Shown here piece after piece: positions 1 through 5,921 of a stretch of DNA of 5,922 nucleotides; the first letter of the stretch is position 1; every line of letters begins with the position of its first letter. The stretch is from JAJNBK01 sp035642715 (GTDB lineage Archaea; Thermoproteota; Nitrososphaeria; Nitrososphaerales; Nitrososphaeraceae), in the NCBI GenBank assembly GCA_035642715.1, contig DASQRW010000112.1, positions 1 to 5,922 on the forward strand. Direction: 5' to 3'. The notes beneath the pieces were generated by a model. That model was not told where the DNA came from. It saw only the letters and a program-made list of their open reading frames with translations, and did not search any database. The translations under genes were made by a program, and so were the position numbers.

Positions 1-1
1 C

Positions 2-358
2 TACATGCTTACCTGTTGGTGGTATCCCAGGAAGCATGATTTTGATTTCTCTGTTATGTGTAAAACTTATAATGAGCTCATCTACAACCTGATCTTTACC
101 TACAGTACGAGAGACACGTTCAATCTTTGTATCAATAGGCATTTTACCAACAAAATCATTTTTGTAGAAGTTATAGACTCCATCATAGCCTATTCCTCCA
201 GTTAATGTCGGTACATGGTATACATATGGCTCTTTAACCATTGTCTTCATTTTTGCGTCTACATCATGATCTTCGAATTCGCATTTTACATGTTTGTCAA
301 ATATTGCTCCTAAGTTAGGATGATCTAGTCTATTGTTTTGCTTTGGATCATTGCTCAT
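2..358 (-). CDS. SnoaL/NTF2-like (ester cyclase-type) protein, 3' end outside the window
   Basis: Reading leftwards from ATG at 358 gives 119 codons without a stop before the window edge, so the C-terminus is missing. The product starts MSNDPKQNNRLDHPNLGAIF and continues with a helix containing HVKCEFEDHDVDAKMKTM, then HVPTLTGGIGYDGVYNFY, the strand-rich segment VSRTVGKDQVVDELIISFTH, and IMLPGIPPTGKHV at the edge. This is the usual order in SnoaL-like NTF2-fold proteins of about 140-160 residues: an N-terminal helix with D and H residues, a PTLTGG-type pocket loop, then beta strands. Members are small soluble cone-shaped barrels, often annotated as polyketide cyclase-like or dienelactone hydrolase-associated; the substrate here is unknown. 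No signal peptide is visible. A TATA box at 379-386 lies about 25 bases upstream, which supports this start and a leaderless mRNA. The gene is divergent from the 448/503 gene. The family call is fairly secure; a specific function is not. Confidence 0.8.
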   Translation of the reverse strand, partial: MSNDPKQNNRLDHPNLGAIFDKHVKCEFEDHDVDAKMKTMVKEPYVYHVPTLTGGIGYDGVYNFYKNDFVGKMPIDTKIERVSRTVGKDQVVDELIISFTHNREIKIMLPGIPPTGKHV

Positions 359-378
359 ACCATTCACTTCCTCTTCTT

Positions 379-386
379 CTTATAAG
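379..386 (-). promoter_or_regulatory. Archaeal TATA box of the SnoaL-like gene
   Basis: The minus strand reads CTTATAAG, centred about 25 bases upstream of the ATG at 358. This is the spacing expected for a TBP-binding site feeding a leaderless transcript. A GAGG stretch also sits about 10 bases before the ATG and might act as a weak ribosome site, but the TATA spacing is the stronger signal. Confidence 0.5.
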
Positions 387-414
387 CAAGAAGAGTTCCT
401 TATCTCTATTTTGA

Positions 415-423
415 TTTATATTA
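415..423 (+). promoter_or_regulatory. TATA box upstream of the 448/503 gene
   Basis: TTTATATTA is centred about 29 bases before an ATG at 448, a good archaeal promoter match. A second AT-rich stretch, GATAAATAAA at 474-483, lies about 24 bases before the ATG at 503 and is a weaker alternative. The first box is one reason to suspect that translation originally began at 448 and not at 503. Confidence 0.45.
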
Positions 424-447
424 TTTCTTAAAGAACTTATGCTGTAT

Positions 448-514
448 ATGCAATTTGGTAACTGGAAGAAATGGATAAATAAATTCGTCAAGAATAATAA
501 TAATGATAAAAAAA
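448..514 (+). pseudogene. Probable original N-terminus of the 503 gene, separated by a one-base frameshift
   Basis: From ATG 448 the frame reads MQFGNWKKWINKFVKNNNND, then KKRKT and a TGA. Removing one A from the seven-A run at 508-514 would turn KKRKT-stop into KKEKPEELQD and join it smoothly to the 503 frame. The strong TATA box at 415-423 is correctly spaced for 448. The segment is basic and amphipathic, with no signal peptide. It may instead be a chance frame; homologue N-termini would decide. Confidence 0.4.
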
Positions 515-1609
515 GAAAAACCTGAAGAATTACAGGATCCTTCTTCAACAGCAGCACCATCATCAATATCAACAGAACTGCTACAGCCAAGCCAAGAGAT
601 AACAAGGAAAAATGTCACTTACAATAATGATGGTACAGTAAGACTCTTTCCAATTAATAAAAATGGTTCATATTTCGTACTAGGTAAACAAAATCCAAAC
701 AACCTCAAGAACTTCACAACTGATAGTCATAATGAATTTGTAAAGAAAAAAGAAAGAAATATTGAGTATTGGAGTGTGTTTTCTGGTAATATAACCTATA
801 AAAGTACTGGCGAACATGCTAAAAGTTGTCGTCTGAATATATTTGCATCAACTACAAAACAAAAAAATGATTGGAAGGCTGCGATGAAAAGTGGGTTTAT
901 TGGAAATGAAAAGGATTTGAAAAATCAGGAAGTGACTGCTATTATAAGAGTTAACAAAAGAGTTGGCCGCAAAACTGCATGCTGTATTAAAATGCGTGGA
1001 GGTGGACATCATAAATATAGTCCAGATCAAGCAGCTTGTATACAACTTGATGTTTCAACTAGGGATTCAGGACATGCTGCTGCAAGATGGGCCAAAGAAT
1101 TATCTCATCCATTGTACGAGTATCAGAATCTAAAAGCATTTTTTGAATTCTTTGTAGAAGAAGGAAAATGGTTTGGTATGAAAACTAGTAGTTGGAATAA
1201 TAATAGTAAAGATAATACAAGAACTACAACAACAAATAGATGTTACATAGATCCTGATCCTTTTAATTCTGCTGATGGCACATTGAGAAATAATTATAGA
1301 CTATATTCAGAATATATTGATAAAGGAAATGGCACTAAATATCCTGAAATAGTAGTAAATTGGGCAGGTGGTGTGCCTACCACGATAAGAGTTGATGGAT
1401 TTGAGAGTGTTGACTTCTATGCTTGTAATGCTGGGGAAATCATTCCTCCTCTTGTTGACTATAAGAAGAAGAAAATACTATTTACCAACTTGATAACGCT
1501 CTTACTAAAATATGATATTACAATTATATGCTTAGTAGCATTATCTGTCTTTCTGGAGCAAAAAAACTTTCTACATGTGACTATGACTGAGCGTATGGGA
1601 CAGTAATCA
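503..1609 (+). CDS. Hypothetical protein, possibly beta-sandwich carbohydrate-active; frame damaged at both ends
   Basis: The open frame encodes 367 residues. The first 42 are S/T/E/Q-rich and look disordered. The conserved-looking body begins at NNDGTVRLFPINKNGSYFVL (41-60) and continues with IEYWSVFSGNITY (87-99), CRLNIFAS (109-116), DLKNQEVTAIIRVNKRVG (138-155), MRGGGHHKYSPDQAACIQLD (164-183) and IRVDGFESVDFYACNAGEIIPP (295-316). Alternating strands with G/W/Y-rich loops and the RGGGHH segment recall archaeal proteins that I loosely associate with jelly-roll polysaccharide-lyase or lectin folds. That fold is inference only. No signal peptide is seen. After residue 316 the composition changes abruptly to KKKKILFTNLITLLL, a membrane-like tail out of character with the rest, so the natural C-terminus is probably lost. 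A frame starting at ATG 448 would add a lysine/asparagine-rich N-terminus if one A is removed from the run at 508-514. The gene may be expressed in shortened form or be a pseudogene. Confidence 0.6.
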
Positions 1610-1898
1610 TGTAGCTGCTAGAAGTAGTACAACAAAAACAAATCTTTCTCCAGAAAAAAAGACATTGAAACATTATTTTAATGTGAATAACTTTTTGCTA
1701 TTTTAAAAGGCGTCATCGATTGATCAGGTATCACCAACGTCACAACAACCGCAGGAACAAGAATACAAAAGATTAAACTGCTTTTACTGGGATCAAGCTT
1801 ATTCAAGTGATATGGAGGGTGTTCAACACATAGACGATGAGCATCCAGGAAAGATGTACTATCCTACATTAGAGGACTTTGAAAAGCGTCTATTATAA
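1587..1898 (+). pseudogene. Remnant of the C-terminus of a C2H2 zinc-finger protein
   Basis: One frame is open from 1587 to 1703 (VWDSNHVAARSSTTK, then an S/T/K/N-rich stretch), is broken by TAA at 1704-1706, and continues to TAA at 1896-1898. The last 62 codons contain a Q-rich linker (SPTSQQPQEQEYKRLN), then CFYWDQAYSSD, VQHIDDEHPGKMYYPTLED and FEKRLL. The spacing C-x2-W-x12-H-x4-H matches a classical C2H2 finger in which the second Cys has become Trp, a one-base change from TGT or TGC to TGG. No ATG precedes the finger in frame, so it has no start of its own. I recall similar C-terminal fingers followed by HPGK...YPTPEDFE in archaeal hypothetical or primase-like proteins, but the parent function is unproven. 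It lies downstream of the 503 gene in a different frame and converges on the minus-strand pseudogene 45 bases away. A lost ligand, an internal stop and a missing start together suggest decay. Confidence 0.6.
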
Positions 1899-1943
1899 AA
1901 AACTTGTAAATTACTCCTGTCGGATGATTTTCCATTTAAAACG

Positions 1944-2528
1944 TCATTCTTTATTGTATTCGTTTGAATATCTTCTTATAATGGAATTTGAAGGTACCTC
2001 ACTAAATGAATAGTGTTGTTTTAATAGTTTCTTGTAGGCTGGTGCAGCTTCAACACCTGCTCCGTATATTAAATCGATTCTGCTCTGCAAATCAATTAAA
2101 GAAGTAAATAAGGCCCGACGATATTAATGCGTTATTGAGGCTTCAACTACAACACCGTCTTTAATTCCAGCGACATAGGTAAATCGAATTGCTTTTGCTG
2201 CTGCTTCTATACAACCTGTCCAAAGACGTAACAAAATATTCTTTGTTATCTTGTCATCCATCTGTTCAGTAAGAAAAGCATGCTAATTTGTGCTATATCG
2301 TCTAAACGCAGATCTTTTTCATTATTATCTAAATTTATTAATAACATTTTATCTGCAACTAAAGGTTTATTTCCTCTGACTAGAGGTCCAGTAATTTCAT
2401 TCACTAACTTTGCTCTTTTTTCAATATCCATTAATGATGAAGGCAATTGTTGTTGAAATAATGCTGCTGCCCATGAATAAGCAGTAAGCATATTAGAATC
2501 TGACAAATACTTTCTTAACCTCAGCCAT
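1944..2528 (-). pseudogene. Broken gene for a hypothetical soluble protein of about 193 residues
   Basis: Three pieces on the minus strand read as one protein. From ATG 2528 the frame gives MAEVKKV. Skipping one base at 2507 continues as LSDSNMLTAYSWAAALFQQQ and runs through LVRGNKPLVADKMLLINLD to DDIAQISMLF. A missing base in the T run at 2273-2278 (minus) is needed to continue as LTEQMDDKITKNILLRLWTG and IRFTYVAGIKDGVVVEASIT. The same frame then meets TAA at 2124-2126 (probably CAA to TAA) and continues as YRRALFTSLIDLQSRIDLIY and KKLLKQHYSFSEVPSN, ending at TGA 1944-1946. The continuity of protein-like sequence across all three lesions is the evidence. The product is soluble and helix-rich with no signal peptide. 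I do not recognise the family. Without repair, the longest product is an 86-codon frame at 2246-2506 that has only a TTG start. Confidence 0.7.
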
Positions 2529-2635
2529 AATAATAGACACTTTATTTCATAAACTTTCAGTCTGTGTAGGTTACTTCAAAGAGTACTTCTATTAATATAA
2601 CTTCTCAACTGCTAAGAAAAACAGATTGAAATGTC

Positions 2636-2655
2636 TATCTGCAATTATCTGCAAT
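2636..2655. repeat. 10-base perfect tandem duplication (TATCTGCAAT x2)
   Basis: Two adjacent identical copies of TATCTGCAAT lie in the non-coding stretch. Like the 11-base duplication at 4563-4584, it looks like a replication-slippage product in sequence under little constraint. No function is apparent. Confidence 0.8.
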
Positions 2656-2718
2656 ATCATTGAAATTTAGATGAATGTACATAAAAAAGAAGATACAATA
2701 CAAATGTAGAAGCTGAAT

Positions 2719-3002
2719 ATGTACTACGGATACCCCGACAACCATGACGGCTCATTTTCTTATATTATTTTCGTGCTCAAAATTAGCATAAAATCTGTAG
2801 AGATATACTTGTCAGGTTCAGATAATACCTCCATTTTAGAGCAAAACCTCCATCATTAGTGAAAGAGAACTTCAATGGTGCAGATATAGACTTACATACC
2901 TCCACTAAAAGAAGCTCAAATACTGCTCCTTTTAGCAAGGTAAACAAAAGTGGAGATAGTAGACATAGTGGAAGTTCTTTCTGGAGAGGGATTTGGCTAT
3001 AG
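2719..3002 (+). pseudogene. Possible broken hypothetical gene with one frame switch
   Basis: ATG 2719 opens 46 codons beginning MYYGYPDNHDGSFSY and reaching SVEIYLSGSDNTSILEQ before a TAG at 2857-2859. Adding one A to the A4 run at 2843-2846 would continue as KPPSLVKENFNGADIDLHTS, then TKRSSNTAPFSKVNKSGDSR and SSFWRGIWL to a TAG at 3000-3002. The second part is polar, S/K/D-rich and more protein-like than its antisense. The joined product would be about 94 residues. No family is recognised and no clear promoter was found. This could also be chance open frame in AT-rich DNA, so confidence is low. Confidence 0.28.
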
Positions 3003-3211
3003 GAAAAAATTGAATTCATATTAATAGTTCTGATAAAACGGAGGGTTCAGCAACATCATCATACATATATCCTTCTTTCCAATACAGATCTCTATTTAGA
3101 GTTAAAAATCTTCACAGATTCTTTATTCTGTCTGTATTCACTTGGCACTTTAATTATATTTCCAAATAGTAAAAGTATTATTCTTAGTAGTCACAACTAA
3201 TAATGCCTCTT

Positions 3212-3940
3212 TTATGATTTTACTCCATCAACAATGAAATTTATACTAACTAAGATTATAGAAACCAAAACAATTTTTCTAAATACTTGCTGATCTATCT
3301 TATCAACTATTTTCCTTCCAATAAATGAGCCTCCTATTGCAGTAGCAAGAAGAATGGGTATGTAATAGTAGTATTGTTCCAATAGAAACCCTTGAGAAAG
3401 ATATGATGGAATCCTTGTAGCATCTGTTGCTAATGCAATTACGGCTGCTGTTGCAATGTATTTTGTCTTCTCTAAGTTAAATCCAGTAAGAAAAGTAGCC
3501 CTCAATGCCCCACCAGTTCCTAAAAGTCCTGTAATGAGTCCTGAGACACCTCCACCTGTTATTACTGTACTTGTATTGGTTGGAAACTTAAGTGCAGGTC
3601 TTAATAGGAACAATATAGAAATTACAATTAGAAATATTCCAAGAATAACTTTGAGAATATCCTGCGATAATATGCCAGCAATAGAAGCGCCAACAAAACT
3701 AAGTAGAATGCTAGGAATACCAAACGTAATTATTATCTTTATATCTAGACCATGTCTAAAAAAATTAATTCTTCCCAGATTACCAAATAAATGAGATATT
3801 GCGACTAGAATGAGCGCTGTTTTAAAGTCAACGAAAAATAGTGCTAATGGTAAAAATATAGTAGAAGAACCAAAGCCTGCAATAGCACCAATAATCTCAG
3901 AGATAAAGGCAACTACAAAAAACAAGATATCTTCTAACAT
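3212..3940 (-). CDS. TSUP (TauE/SafE-type) family membrane transporter
   Basis: The product has 242 residues from ATG 3940. It consists almost entirely of hydrophobic segments (about 7-8 predicted helices) in two halves. Each half begins with the family's glycine-rich signature: GAIAGFGSSTIFLPL at 18-32, and GGGVSGLITGLLGTGGALR at 129-147. Length, topology and the paired motifs fit the TSUP family (Pfam TauE). Members move sulfite, organosulfonates or other small anions across the cytoplasmic membrane; the substrate cannot be read from this sequence. The frame is open up to ATG 4021, which would add 27 mostly polar residues. I chose 3940 because the natural first helix (ILFFVVAFISEIIG) starts there and a TATA box at 3968-3978 lies about 33 bases upstream, inside the longer version. 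It stands alone, with no sulfur-metabolism gene nearby. The reading frame is intact. Confidence 0.9.
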   Translation of the reverse strand: MLEDILFFVVAFISEIIGAIAGFGSSTIFLPLALFFVDFKTALILVAISHLFGNLGRINFFRHGLDIKIIITFGIPSILLSFVGASIAGILSQDILKVILGIFLIVISILFLLRPALKFPTNTSTVITGGGVSGLITGLLGTGGALRATFLTGFNLEKTKYIATAAVIALATDATRIPSYLSQGFLLEQYYYYIPILLATAIGGSFIGRKIVDKIDQQVFRKIVLVSIILVSINFIVDGVKS

Positions 3941-3967
3941 CGTCTTTGCAAGTTCATAGGATTTGGG

Positions 3968-3978
3968 AATATAAATTG
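3968..3978 (-). promoter_or_regulatory. TATA box of the TSUP transporter gene
   Basis: The minus strand reads AATTTATATTC, centred about 33 bases upstream of ATG 3940. This predicts transcription starting a few bases before that codon and argues against the upstream in-frame ATGs at 4009 and 4021. Confidence 0.5.
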
Positions 3979-4158
3979 TTCCATATGTGTTTTGTGACTT
4001 AGAATACATAGACAAAAACAAGAGTCAGTTATTCCTTCCATTGAATTGAATATCTTCAAAATCCTAACTTTACTACTTATAGCAGATGTTAAAATATGGC
4101 CTTCAACATAAACCTCAGAGAATTCTTCTACCATAATTTGTCTTTTTTAGAAACTCAA

Positions 4159-4407
4159 ATGAATATATATCGTTCAGATGACATTGGATCGCTCTTTGTT
4201 ATTCAGATGGTCTTTGGTCTTCTTTGGGTAGTTCAAATATTTCTGATTTGTGTGCTGCTAGTACCATTACTTTATTTGTTCTCTATATACCAAGTTCAAA
4301 TGTATTATTGTAAGATCTTAAAGATGCTCAATCTTAGCACTTTTAGAAGTGTTACTATAAAGAAGAAAGTAGATGGTAGGAAGGAAATAGTTCAATATCA
4401 TAGATGA
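4159..4407 (+). CDS. Small hypothetical membrane protein
   Basis: From ATG 4159 the product has 82 residues: a short polar start (MNIYRSDDIG), a long hydrophobic region at about 11-44 (SLFVIQMVFGLLWVVQIFLI, then a second run with a proline at 36), and a basic C-terminal tail containing VTIKKKVDGRKEIVQYHR. This suggests one long or two short helices forming a hairpin, with a charged cytoplasmic tail. The frame is open back to ATG 4096, which would add 21 residues. I prefer 4159 because an AT-rich element (CATAATTTG, 4130-4138) is correctly spaced for it, whereas the nearest box to 4096 (CTTATA, about 4075-4080) is only about 20 bases away. No family is recognised. It is divergent from the TSUP gene, with about 220 bases between the starts. 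It could be a real orphan gene or a remnant; the lack of lesions favours a gene. Confidence 0.5.
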   Translation: MNIYRSDDIGSLFVIQMVFGLLWVVQIFLICVLLVPLLYLFSIYQVQMYYCKILKMLNLSTFRSVTIKKKVDGRKEIVQYHR

Positions 4408-4498
4408 AAGCAAAAGGTAATAAGAAACGTTCCTTTTTTAAGTATCGGTTATCTATATAATTAGAAATACATTTGTAAATAACAAAAGATAGAAAAAA

Positions 4499-4788
4499 GA
4501 GGGTAATAGATCTATATTTCAATCAGCACTTTATTCTTCATGTAATTCACTTGTATATTATGATGGAACTTTAATGGAACTTTAACATACAAAGGCGATC
4601 AGGCTTTTACCTGTATAAGAAATGGTGCATTATTGGCTGCTGGAGCCGTTCTATATTCAATTCCCCCAGGCTTTATTCTTAGGAGATTGTAGGCTCTTGA
4701 AGGACCTATAGGCTGCGGTAATATTGTAAATTGGGAAATGCTGAATCAGATTGGCAATGTAGCTACAACATTAAGCCTTTTACCATAA
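4499..4788 (+). pseudogene. Broken hypothetical gene with an 11-base duplication and an internal TAG
   Basis: The first part is open from 4499 and reads GNRSIFQSALYSSCNSLVYY, then DGTL. An 11-base tandem duplication then throws it out of frame into TAA (4583-4585). Removing one copy joins DGTL to TYKGDQAFTCIRNGALLAAG and AVLYSIPPGFILRRL, then TAG at 4690-4692, then ALEGPIGCGNIVNWEMLNQI and GNVATTLSLLP, ending at TAA 4786-4788. The protein-like character on both sides of each lesion and the clean 11-base explanation support decay of a real gene. No ATG start is visible, so the N-terminus is also missing. The remaining part has several cysteines and a GCGNIVNWEM segment, which could suit an extracellular domain, but I do not recognise the family. 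It lies between the small membrane protein and the secreted protein gene. Confidence 0.55.
4563..4584. repeat. 11-base perfect tandem duplication (ATGGAACTTTA x2)
   Basis: Two adjacent identical copies, 4563-4573 and 4574-4584. Because 11 is not a multiple of three, the second copy shifts the reading frame; the same codons (GGA ACT TTA) are read in both copies in different frames. It looks like a slippage duplication and is the likely first or second lesion in the surrounding pseudogene. Confidence 0.85.
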
Positions 4789-4920
4789 CAATCCATTTAT
4801 AGAATATACATAAGGAAATTTATTTCGCAACTGATGTTAAGCAATACAGATTGACGATTAAAGTTTGACACTACCCAGAAAATTCAAGAGGTCGTACTTA
4901 TTGCTAGACTATAAAAGTCA

Positions 4921-4996
4921 CTAAAACCAAAAAATAGGCAATTAAAAAGAGATTTCGTCAACTGACCTTGTTCGACTGTTTTATTTTTTTGTTTAT
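4921..4996. terminator. Oligo-T tracts on both strands between convergent genes
   Basis: On the minus strand, runs of five and six T (plus positions 4944-4948 and 4929-4934) follow the stop of the secreted-protein gene by about 50-70 bases. On the plus strand, a T7 run at 4984-4990 within a T-rich stretch follows the upstream pseudogene. Archaeal termination typically uses such tracts without a stem-loop. Position is the only evidence beyond composition. Confidence 0.3.
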
Positions 4997-5575
4997 TTAT
5001 TCTAGTAACCATGTTTTGGCATGAGCAATTCCAGTTCCAGGATCTATCTCATCAGCCCATATACCTATCATATTATTCAGAAAGCCTAGTTTACCACCTG
5101 TTGAGTTGGTGCTAAAGATTGTAGAACCATGATTTTTTATCTTTCCTGTTTGAATATCAAATCCTCCCATTCCTTGGGATGTATGAGTAATAATTTCTCC
5201 ATCTTCTGTATATATTACTGCTTTTCCTTCAGAATATGTAAATCCTTCAGATCTAGGATGAGTAGTTAATGTTCCAAAATAGGTGGCGCTTATGTTACCC
5301 ATTATAGTCGCATTACCTGTGTAAGATTTTTCTAGTATAGGTCCATTCGCATCTAGAACTCTAATGACAGTAGGTTTATCCACACCATCTATAATTAAAT
5401 CGCCTATAGTAGCAGTCAAGTTATTGTTATTACTTTGTGTATCATTTGATAATGTTGTTGCTGTTGCTTGAGTCTGTGCGGATACTACTACGAATGGTGA
5501 CAATTGAGATGATGACCAAAAGCCCATTGTAAAAACTAGGGCAATTCCTATTATTATCATAAAATGTGTGTTCAT
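4997..5575 (-). CDS. Secreted hypothetical protein, paralogous to the divergent gene at 5754
   Basis: From ATG 5575 the product has 192 residues. Residues 1-33 form a signal peptide: MNTHFM, a hydrophobic core IIIGIALVFTMGFW, and a likely cleavage after FVVVSA before QTQATA. A T/N/S/Q-rich linker follows (34-56) with N-glycosylation sequons NDT and NLT; more sequons occur later (NAT, NIS, NST). The rest is strand-rich: VIRVLDANGP (70-79), NATIMGNISATYFGTL, RSEGFTYSEGKAVIYTEDGE, HTSQGMGGFDIQTGKI, STGGKLGFLNNMIGIWADEI and a C-terminal AHAKTWLLE. The RVLDxxGP, NxTxxG and P-x-x-x-G pattern recurs in the gene at 5754, so the pair share a family. I know related proteins as hypotheticals in ammonia-oxidising archaea; a barrel-like fold is a guess. 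The frame is open to ATG 5617, but the TATA box at 5598-5607 would lie inside that version, so 5575 is preferred. It is intact and probably exported to the cell surface. Confidence 0.8.
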   Translation of the reverse strand: MNTHFMIIIGIALVFTMGFWSSSQLSPFVVVSAQTQATATTLSNDTQSNNNNLTATIGDLIIDGVDKPTVIRVLDANGPILEKSYTGNATIMGNISATYFGTLTTHPRSEGFTYSEGKAVIYTEDGEIITHTSQGMGGFDIQTGKIKNHGSTIFSTNSTGGKLGFLNNMIGIWADEIDPGTGIAHAKTWLLE

Positions 5576-5597
5576 TGCCAAAAAGATATTATGATGT

Positions 5598-5607
5598 AAT
5601 ATAAACA
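5598..5607 (-). promoter_or_regulatory. TATA box of the secreted-protein gene
   Basis: The minus strand reads GTTTATATTA, centred about 27 bases before ATG 5575. This is the expected spacing for a leaderless transcript and excludes the upstream ATGs at 5608 and 5617 as likely starts. Confidence 0.5.
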
Positions 5608-5715
5608 TATATGTCATTATTACAATAACTAATACAGTACTTTTAGAGAAAGTAAATGAGAATTGATGTATGATATATTAGAATGATTTGTTAATTAAGT
5701 CGTAATAATAGAACT

Positions 5716-5725
5716 GCATAAAAAG
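5716..5725 (+). promoter_or_regulatory. TATA box of the 5754 gene
   Basis: GCATAAAAAG lies about 33 bases upstream of ATG 5754 in the 136-178-base divergent intergenic region. It predicts a very short leader. Confidence 0.4.
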
Positions 5726-5753
5726 TAGGTAATCATTGTTTGTCTCAATATCT

Positions 5754-5921
5754 ATGTTAGGTGAATTAATTTATGAAGCAAAAGGCAAGATTACGGGATA
5801 CAGAGTATTAGATGTTGAAGGTCCCAAAATAGAAGTTACAATTTCAGAAAATGGAACATTGAAAGGAGGAATAGAAACTACAGATATAGTAACATATTGG
5901 AGTGTACCTAAGCCTGGTGGA
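5754..5921 (+). CDS. Hypothetical cytoplasmic protein, N-terminal part; paralogue of the secreted neighbour
   Basis: Fifty-six codons are visible before the window ends: MLGELIYEAKGKITGYRVLD, then VEGPKIEVTISENGTLKG, then TTDIVTYWSVPKPGG. No signal peptide is present, so the protein is probably cytoplasmic. The order RVLDxxGP, NGTLKG, TYW and P-K-P-G-G matches, with similar spacing, RVLDANGP, NATIMG, TYF and P-R-S-E-G in the secreted protein encoded divergently at 4997-5575. This pattern is familiar from small strand-rich hypothetical proteins (about 140-150 residues) in Nitrososphaeria genomes; no activity is established that I know of. The TATA box at 5716-5725 supports the start. The C-terminus lies outside the window. 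Confidence 0.8.
   Translation, partial: MLGELIYEAKGKITGYRVLDVEGPKIEVTISENGTLKGGIETTDIVTYWSVPKPGG

Larger units (their letters stand above)
2529..3211. other. Gene-poor stretch with weak coding remnants
   Basis: No intact gene can be supported here. The stretch holds a 10-base tandem repeat (2636-2655), a candidate broken plus-strand frame (2719-3002), and a short open minus-strand segment at about 3016-3111 reading LNRDLYWKEGYMYDDVAEPS, which is protein-like but has neither a good start nor enough length. A minus-strand frame at 2783-3019 (78 codons) is leucine-rich in the way antisense shadows of K/E/S-rich genes usually are, and I do not accept it. I see no tRNA, transposase or inverted-repeat element. 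Confidence 0.5.

Noticed and set aside
5..205. Plus-strand open frame of 66 codons
   Set aside because: Antisense shadow of the SnoaL-like gene, which has a clear family pattern and a TATA box.
348..618. Two minus-strand hydrophobic frames of 85 and 65 codons
   Set aside because: They oppose the polar N-terminus of the 503 gene and cross the divergent promoter region; their L/F-rich composition is typical of antisense to K/E-rich coding DNA.
848..1045. Minus-strand frame of 65 codons
   Set aside because: Lies wholly inside the conserved-looking body of the 503 gene; no promoter or family features.
2783..3019. Minus-strand frame of 78 codons with hydrophobic stretches
   Set aside because: Leucine-rich antisense of an S/K-rich plus-strand frame; no promoter, and no continuous helix pattern typical of a membrane protein.
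3456..3794. Plus-strand frame of 112 codons
   Set aside because: Exact antisense of the TSUP transporter core; proline-rich translation is a shadow of its glycine-rich motifs.
4404..4460. Tiny plus-strand frame overlapping the small membrane gene stop (ATGA), 18 codons, basic
   Set aside because: Too short and of ordinary AT-rich composition; ATGA overlap alone is not evidence of coupling.
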